Positions 60,501 to 64,000 of a stretch of DNA of 64,000 nt are shown here, in pieces. A program made the translations under genes and the position numbers. Source of the DNA: Candidatus Helarchaeota archaeon (GTDB taxonomy: Archaea; Asgardarchaeota; Lokiarchaeia; Helarchaeales; HEL-GB-A). The notes below the pieces were generated by a model. That model was not told where the DNA came from, searched no databases, and saw only the letters and a list, made by a program, of their open reading frames with translations. Location of the stretch: positions 1 through 64,000 of the forward strand of contig JAEOSY010000322.1 of assembly GCA_016840125.1 (NCBI GenBank), given 5' to 3'. How positions within the stretch are numbered: position 1 is the first letter of the stretch; each line of letters opens with the position of its first letter.

Positions 60501-60623
60501 ATCAATCAAGATGACTACATTTCTGCTGCCAAGCAATATCGAGAAGTATCCGAACTGTATAGCAAGATCGGTGACGAAGAAAAAGCCAACGAATTCGAGG
60601 AAAAGGCGGATTCACTATTATAA
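54570..60623 (+). CDS. Large anchored surface protein, main part (frameshifted from its signal peptide); gingipain-like core
   Basis: The first start codon in this frame is GTG 54627 (1998 residues), but coding similarity begins at the frameshift at 54570. Residues below count from 54627. A PPC-like beta domain lies at ~230-315. A region at ~730-970 resembles the C25/caspase-like peptidase fold and ends LYGDPELSL, but has SGNN and QEDYG where catalytic His and Cys motifs would be expected. Two related jelly-roll-like domains (~595-735 and ~1310-1450) and several cadherin/Ig-like domains with many sequons are also present. One TM helix lies at ~1758-1781 (VIIIIAIVIITVMATYLVY). The cytoplasmic tail of ~217 residues has two TPR/MIT-like helical units around a Lys-rich coiled coil. 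The gene is co-oriented with the other surface genes. Confidence 0.75.
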   Translation, partial: NANFAYLASIPVALYNENGVQKVSPLLFDSLTTAEQNFLSDWKNYCKKFNSWEGIKNIIYIGNVSGLIKTQAETILNPEMLKPAIQQNVQIEGANTFDLAANIADYFWYSPDTVIMAPIAENFPAPQSSILNYSNSLPGIGWINKSGEINTTYLTETWSKSDLTINSGAILIQINNTNDLALELLGNYSETIPWMYDTNKLTKNNWVFFPNVTYPADVSDWGLRVLNTTEITAPIPFDVAFYNLTYQTHQFEITNSEGLCQISLNWSDPSADLKFWVLDPTGQLVGASSRTIFDTGVTNGSSTILYPTIGNWSVIVTRIRGSSAVPYNLTINITESSSYKRQCIESAANGAIIASQLNKPLLYVTNSSVPNETKRAISTLNASKVICVDPYNLITTNVTAELATLGINLTESTNLTSKIQLYDYIYNLTQQSDLVLSSINNGYFAPASLMAAYKGAPLLFTLNESYNIHAGALKNYAMDSWVGFQDPGNSGLLNQSIPRFEDMKGLADNFYAWMNSINRDKSGTETVLVVSPIWELNTFFDRAIFGKALVGRFATLDSEDLAVSICRNIFYPVLSYTNMSYGYSPRTKLISVGGNLTITSTQLYASSYSGDYTACKADDGVYHSYLNGSNGQVVIPYYVNLSESQIHYNNISQVEITIDGKIAYSNASIQVAGWGIWNWTSANMVLLNTQFLNSTSDQTATILINTTNKTSLILSTNSRIELFVLVNTTGAPINVSIDFIEFNVTYNYIKNQPLMLSSSVTYWHDFSFQGTTYNYSSLIPLNFTQNGFVVVNSTGSQEVFSQLLDDCKLWYYSGNNTLNETLGEWNMLFTQSDYWRAYGDYSDDQGSTPDNPDADADHYVTANTTLEDWQTRTELFSVLTHLPSTFVMLQEDYGALTLVPEYLMSQGATTVVADLKQNSLGYSEHFSYLLTNALLQNKPIGEALLAAFNATSHLYSEDWEGSIIGTAPFSNYTEESQAFVLYGDPELSLINSTYDLVRPTSYRPLIQGFSNITRRTGFVEILYPIYQSYPAIFWANITDIDSYLKTEVSARYNITGTQYGTHESFEPYQTNQGTLYDDQDDIFVAFTVFYNTSLSLFESLTRKTVEWHIFDSSNEIQIAIPIYLRSALPNVVDASKTIQLNDTGIFNDIDHVGPLVFHETIGRVNESIYVEFNVTDVDQVSGDPDSSEFEVNLVLQNVDTNTTGFAPMNFVDDNNGDDIVSIWNITYSFNAFNDTGKYELYAQVTDGENETKLEYLDYIFLINWAPEANGTNFVITNGTAPENQVFRENETIEFFASVLDVDGSRNVTESCEGNGTITGTQLSAINFTGNTGACQLNDGVYHTYHSNTSGQIVWSYFVNMSDYGINYNTTSRIEVSIDGKLGYSNGSVELAGWGLWNWSSGKYIIMNSSVLNSTTDNFDSVVLANSNLSDFLNPAQKSRIELFILVNTSGPVVNVSIDLIQFRITFKHDMALTHDVMLCLYKETNQWINVSMTDNDLNNNWTATYTFTRFNESGKWIPYVNVFDRDGPSVLFNSGINVTVVNHLPDIPTNVTITDFNLTVISSILRNNTIRFFGNATDFDVDFRTSTLILYACLNDSAGIVRYQEVMTYNSNMSLWSYNFTPLTTDPVGNWTYYVSVVDEAGGRTNSSGIMLTIINNQPIIQVVEIQPADLELFIGEDLSINITATDVEKLTNATVFIEDGTGTLINMTGILINQSDSVIITFIEANYSSLDTSGTWNITIRLYDAEGDYSSEFTFPTGNNSITIIVHPRQQDNGGRFPFEVIIIIAIVIITVMATYLVYRIRKKEAAVVPAARVRQIIKKISKEKDTKVAETRAEIESRIKAIDIKPKPKIKILPEEKKELSEEEIENLNKEMRKLVKEAQDLLENAQFEAASIAYHDASTLALKLEKNEIAKVYANRSEEILARKSELKKKAKQEAKVEKKLLKEKQKKKIKLSRAEIENIKTEIGEIMRSARRSINQDDYISAAKQYREVSELYSKIGDEEKANEFEEKADSLL
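56341..56830 (+). repeat. Jelly-roll-like domain, copy 1
   Basis: This stretch of the 54570-60623 gene encodes a ~140-residue domain with DDGVYHSYLNGSNGQVVIPY, VEITIDGKIAYSNAS, AGWGIWNW and SRIELFVLVNTTG. The same order of motifs recurs about 720 codons later (58501-58985). Confidence 0.65.
58501..58985 (+). repeat. Jelly-roll-like domain, copy 2
   Basis: This stretch encodes NDGVYHTYHSNTSGQIVWSY, IEVSIDGKLGYSNGS, AGWGLWNW and SRIELFILVNTSG, colinear with copy 1. The copies flank the putative peptidase-like core, which suggests intragenic domain duplication. Confidence 0.65.
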
Positions 60624-60630
60624 CATAATT

Positions 60631-60645
60631 AAAAAAAAGGAAAAA
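60631..60645 (-). terminator. T-rich terminator candidate for the Mer-like gene
   Basis: On the minus strand the sequence reads CTTTTTCCTTTTTTTT immediately after the stop of the 60652-62490 gene, in the 28-bp space between two convergent genes. Confidence 0.45.
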
Positions 60646-60651
60646 GTTGAT

Positions 60652-62490
60652 TTAGGAATAGCTTCCTAAAATATTTTCAGTAATGATTCCTATCGCTTTC
60701 TTCTTTTTGGGTCCCAAGGGGGATCCGAAGACAAATTGCGATACTCCAGCCTTTTTAAGACTTTCTATTTTATTAAGACACTGTTGTGGGGTTCCTGAGA
60801 TTGAGAACGCTTCGATATAGGAGGCATCGACCATTCCAAAAGCTTTTCCCATATTACCTTTGGAAAGATGTTCTCTCATTTTCGCGGCGATTTCCACATT
60901 AAGATCGTGGCGCTCAAGAACTCGAGGGGGGGTAGCTGCGGCAATGAAGGTTACGACGGGAATAGTTGCTTTAGCAGCATCTTCTGCTTTATCGCTTGTT
61001 GAGAAGCATGTATAAGCTACGACATCAGTTTCGTTGATGTTTCGACTGGCCCTATTAATTCCTTCCATGATATTTTTATGTGCATATTCAAAATCCAGCT
61101 CATTCGACCCATTGATTAAGATGCCATCTCCAATTTCTCCTGCAAGTGCTAGCATTTTCGGTCCTTGTGCTCCTACATAGATAGGAATACTCCGATCCGG
61201 CTTAAAATTTAGGCGCGCATTTTCTAATTTCACAATGTCACCCGTAAAATTAACGTTATCTTCAGACCAAAGCATCCGAATGGCTTTAACAGTTTCATAA
61301 ACTGTTTTTAGTGCGCTTTTCGTTTCGATATTTAATGCGGCTAGCGTTGATTTATCTCCAGCACCTAAACCCAATACCATCCTGTTATTCGATATTCTAT
61401 CAAGGGAGGCGATTACTGAAGCAGTGGATGCGAGGTGTCTCATGTAAGGATTTGTTACTCCAACACCCAATACGGCTGCACTGGTAGCTTTTGCCATAAG
61501 AGTTAAGGTAACATAGGGGTCCATATTATTATAATGGTCCGTAATCCAGATGTTGTCGATACCGCCTGCTTCAAACTGCTTTCCATATTTAATAATTTTG
61601 TCTAAGCCGGTGGCAGGAACAAGTTCAACTCCAAATTTCAGCTCCTTATCTAAATTTCTAGCGGCAACCGGAACCGGAGCCCACTTTTTTTGGTCTAAAA
61701 CCCTGAGAGCTAGTTGGATAGTATTAAAGACAGCGGCAGGTGAAAGGTGGCCTTTAGTTAATTGAAGGATATCCAATTTTTCTCGTTGTGTAAGATCATA
61801 CCCCTCTAATTCTTCTTCCGTTAGGATTGCAAGTAAATCATCTACTAAATCAGATTTAATAGACTTGCCTAAATTGTTAATTTGATCTAACAGGTTTTTG
61901 GGGGGACCACTAATTTTGAATTTCGTAGGTGGTGTAATTTTTAGTTCGGATTTTGGAACTCCCAGCTCTGTTTTTGCAGCTTTGGGTTGTGTTGGCATCC
62001 CAGGCTTTAAGAACTTGCCGGATAATTGATTCACAGCATTTGAATCAGCTCTATTAACTAAGGTGAGTACATCTGATACTAGATTTTTCCCTGATTTTCC
62101 TTTTACAAATTGAAACATCGCAGTTTTTTCTTGCGGGTTCATCTCAATCTCGTTTTCGATAAGGTAGTCAATGAGTTCATCTCGAAATTCATCAAAATCG
62201 TCTTTAGCTAGGCTTGAAAATTTGTCTACAATTTCTTTATCAACCATTTTTTGCATCCTCCTCTTTTCTAGAAAACTCGTCATATGTTGATCTAATTTTG
62301 AGAATGGAATAAGAACTATTTCGTTGTCAGCAGTTATTCGGCAGAGGAATCGGCGATCTGACTTAATATCTATTCCATGTTTCTCTAATTCATTGAGTTC
62401 ATTTAGCCCAAAGTAAATAGATATACCTCGTTTCATCCCTTTATCGTGACTCGTGACGATCAATGGTTCGTTATCTTTGTATTTAGTCAT
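60652..62490 (-). CDS. LLM-class F420-dependent oxidoreductase (Mer-like) with ~280-residue N-terminal extension
   Basis: Residues ~283-612 form a complete luciferase-like TIM barrel of the methylene-tetrahydromethanopterin reductase type. They begin KFGVELVPATGLDKII, with GIDNIWITDHY, VGVTNPYMRHLAS, MVLGLGAGDKSTL, IPIYVGAQGPKML and GDGILING. Typical Mer is ~320-330 residues, so the N-terminal half is extra. Residues 1-65 look like a small beta domain (ISIYFGLNELNELEKHGI, then ITADNEIVLIPF), reminiscent of AbrB-like folds. Residues ~66-280 are mainly helical with a Lys/Pro linker. Reduction of methylene- to methyl-tetrahydromethanopterin with F420H2 is the family reaction, but other LLM substrates are possible. 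The start is ATG 62490; a TATA box lies ~67 bp upstream. Confidence 0.75.
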   Translation of the reverse strand: MTKYKDNEPLIVTSHDKGMKRGISIYFGLNELNELEKHGIDIKSDRRFLCRITADNEIVLIPFSKLDQHMTSFLEKRRMQKMVDKEIVDKFSSLAKDDFDEFRDELIDYLIENEIEMNPQEKTAMFQFVKGKSGKNLVSDVLTLVNRADSNAVNQLSGKFLKPGMPTQPKAAKTELGVPKSELKITPPTKFKISGPPKNLLDQINNLGKSIKSDLVDDLLAILTEEELEGYDLTQREKLDILQLTKGHLSPAAVFNTIQLALRVLDQKKWAPVPVAARNLDKELKFGVELVPATGLDKIIKYGKQFEAGGIDNIWITDHYNNMDPYVTLTLMAKATSAAVLGVGVTNPYMRHLASTASVIASLDRISNNRMVLGLGAGDKSTLAALNIETKSALKTVYETVKAIRMLWSEDNVNFTGDIVKLENARLNFKPDRSIPIYVGAQGPKMLALAGEIGDGILINGSNELDFEYAHKNIMEGINRASRNINETDVVAYTCFSTSDKAEDAAKATIPVVTFIAAATPPRVLERHDLNVEIAAKMREHLSKGNMGKAFGMVDASYIEAFSISGTPQQCLNKIESLKKAGVSQFVFGSPLGPKKKKAIGIITENILGSYS

Positions 62491-62552
62491 TTGTTATCCC
62501 TAAATTTTCTAGAAAGAATTTTTGGTTCACAATGTTATATTCGTGGAACCTA

Positions 62553-62562
62553 CTATATATAT
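62553..62562 (-). promoter_or_regulatory. TATA box of the Mer-like gene
   Basis: The minus strand reads GGATATATATAGTAGG. Transcription would begin around 62530, leaving a ~35-40 nt leader before ATG 62490. The T-rich tract just upstream (62570-62600 region) may end transcription of the PhoU-like gene. Confidence 0.5.
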
Positions 62563-62737
62563 CCTATGGTCAAAAAAGAATAATTTCTTTTTTTTCATAG
62601 ATTATGTTCAAATTTTTTAGATCAGATTTCTCTCTTTTTAGTGAGATCCTAAGTAGTACTTAAATTTTTATGCTGTTTGGAAAATCAATGGACTATAAGA
62701 ATCTTGAAAAAGAAAATAGTAAGAGAATTAGAATAAT

Positions 62738-63841
62738 TTATTGTTCAGTTTCATACCCTAGTTCTTTAAAGAGAAGACTGGGTTTAACTCTGCTATTTGA
62801 TTCTTCTTGCGCGATCCGGGCAATCGTTTTAGGGCGGTGTTTCGCTTGTAAATCTTGTGCTACGGCGATTGCGCTGTTTGCAAGGTTCTTCAAGTATCGA
62901 TTAATCGAAATCAAGCTGATTATAGTAGTGGTATCTTTGATACTTGCTAAAACTTTTTTCTCCGTCTCTAAATCAAAATTTCTCACTTCATCAATACTGT
63001 CCAGCACTTCGTTGGCCCGCATGAAATTATTCTTGAAGAAGGCGAGAATCGCTTTCTCCTGCATCACCCTGATGAACCGGGACATTTTAGTCAAGTGCTT
63101 TTTGACATCTTCGTTGATATCTTCCTTTAATAGCTTAATTGCATGTTGAGCAATGCCTACGGCATAATGAGACATTTTACTCAGATCCCGAGCAAGCAAA
63201 ATTCCGAGGACACAGTCGATCTTCATTTCGCTATCGCAGATATCGGAGAGATTGAGGCGTCCGCTCAAGGATAGGTTCAGCTGGCGTAGCATTAGGAAAA
63301 ATAGTTTATCGACTTCCATTTCCCGATTAAGAACGTCCCTGGCGAGCTCTTCATCCTTCTCAATAAATGATTTGATCGCATCGGCGTGCATTGAACCCAC
63401 CAAGCTATAAATTCGCTCAATTAAGTTCCCAAGAGGGAATTTAACGGGATCTACCAATATCCGAATGGTGATCCTATCCGAAAATTCCTCGGAGATCTCC
63501 GTACCTATTAAATTTGAGGTCCCGTTCTTGATTAACCGCTTCTTATCCAAACTAATGGTTTTTTTAGACAGGATCCGGATGATATCTGACCCTTGGATAT
63601 ATGAACTGTTGATGCAACGCTCGATAGAGCTCTCCTTGGGGTAATCCTCCAGTTCAACAACGAATTCATGGTAATATTTATCGTCAATTCCATTTGGAAT
63701 GAATCGTATACCGCCAGTATCATCTACAGCAAGGCTTAGTTCTGCCCCCTGATCAAGCCCATGCCCATTCACCCATGTTTTCGGGAGTGTGACGAAAAAA
63801 CTCCCGCTTTGGGTTCTTTGCATCTTCCTAATATCAACCAT
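62738..63841 (-). CDS. AbrB-PhoU phosphate-uptake regulator-like protein
   Basis: The 367 residues start at ATG 63841, chosen because GGGTG lies just upstream and because MVDIRKMQ is the usual start of this family; GTG 63850 is an alternative. Residues 1-48 form a SpoVT/AbrB swapped-hairpin DNA-binding domain (IRKMQRTQSGSFFVTLPKTWV). The remainder has two PhoU-like helical bundles (~120-225 and ~230-335) with acidic metal-binding positions. Archaeal proteins of this architecture are thought to regulate phosphate transport; no Pst genes are in the window. Two similar short direct repeats lie between its TATA element and start, which could mean autoregulation. A 247-bp gap separates it from the Mer-like gene downstream. 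Confidence 0.85.
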   Translation of the reverse strand: MVDIRKMQRTQSGSFFVTLPKTWVNGHGLDQGAELSLAVDDTGGIRFIPNGIDDKYYHEFVVELEDYPKESSIERCINSSYIQGSDIIRILSKKTISLDKKRLIKNGTSNLIGTEISEEFSDRITIRILVDPVKFPLGNLIERIYSLVGSMHADAIKSFIEKDEELARDVLNREMEVDKLFFLMLRQLNLSLSGRLNLSDICDSEMKIDCVLGILLARDLSKMSHYAVGIAQHAIKLLKEDINEDVKKHLTKMSRFIRVMQEKAILAFFKNNFMRANEVLDSIDEVRNFDLETEKKVLASIKDTTTIISLISINRYLKNLANSAIAVAQDLQAKHRPKTIARIAQEESNSRVKPSLLFKELGYETEQ

Positions 63842-63849
63842 AAATCGCA

Positions 63850-63880
63850 CCCATATACTATGGATCCCATACTATAATTA
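63850..63880 (-). promoter_or_regulatory. Promoter and direct repeats of the AbrB-PhoU gene
   Basis: On the plus strand CCCATATACTATGG (63850-63863) and CCCATACTATAAT (63866-63878) form an imperfect direct repeat. The second copy overlaps the minus-strand TATA-like AATTATAGTATGG. The predicted transcription start is near 63851, a very short leader. The repeats are a plausible operator. Confidence 0.4.
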
Positions 63881-63944
63881 GGGTAATGAGTTCATTATTT
63901 TCTAGTATGACTAGACGTTATTATAAATTTAACCGTAAACCCAA

Positions 63945-64000
63945 CGAAAATACTATAAATAACCTTTAATACCTTCAATTGGTGTTCATGGTGGAACGGT
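63945..64000 (+). promoter_or_regulatory. Promoter and possible start of a gene cut by the right edge
   Basis: CGAAAA (BRE-like, 63945-63950) followed by TATAAAT (63954-63960) predicts a start of transcription near 63983, five bases before an ATG at 63988 that opens MVER to the window end. Only four codons are visible, so the gene call is tentative. Confidence 0.35.

Overview
The window looks archaeal, most plausibly from an Asgard (Lokiarchaeia-like) archaeon. The support is indirect: AT-rich DNA with TATA boxes close to start codons and frequent GTG/TTG starts, an F420-dependent Mer-type reductase, an AbrB-PhoU regulator, and giant Asn/Ser/Thr-rich surface proteins with one C-terminal membrane anchor and a helical cytoplasmic tail. 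No rRNA, tRNA, CRISPR array or insertion sequence was seen.

Layout. 1-1.5 kb: a GC-rich ORF cut by the window edge and an HMG-CoA synthase. 1.5-21.5 kb (minus strand): a probable three-gene operon of a 5831-residue repeat-built surface protein, a soluble protein with a possible longin-like domain plus winged helices, and a 12-TM membrane protein. 22-39 kb: a glycosylation and radical-SAM island. Two paralogous cassettes (GT39/PMT-like glycosyltransferase plus small anchored protein) lie in opposite orientation around five intact BchE-like B12-binding radical SAM genes, two remnants of that family, two methyltransferases and a GT2 glycosyltransferase; an anchored alpha/alpha-toroid protein follows. 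39-60.6 kb (plus strand): three more large exported proteins of about 1890, 2979 and 2100 residues, the last split by a one-base frameshift. 60.6-64 kb (minus strand): an LLM/Mer-type oxidoreductase with a long N-terminal extension and an AbrB-PhoU regulator; a further gene may start at the right edge.

How the genes may work together. Exported sequon-rich giants form most of the window, and the island between them encodes lipid-linked-sugar glycosyltransferases, methyltransferases and radical SAM enzymes of the class that modifies unactivated carbons. My working hypothesis is a cell-surface island whose tailoring genes modify the glycans or polyprenyl/ether lipids of the neighbouring giants. 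The giants' cytoplasmic tails and the soluble operon partner suggest that the surface layer is linked to an intracellular scaffold. Names are family-level inferences from sequence reading; no database search was run.
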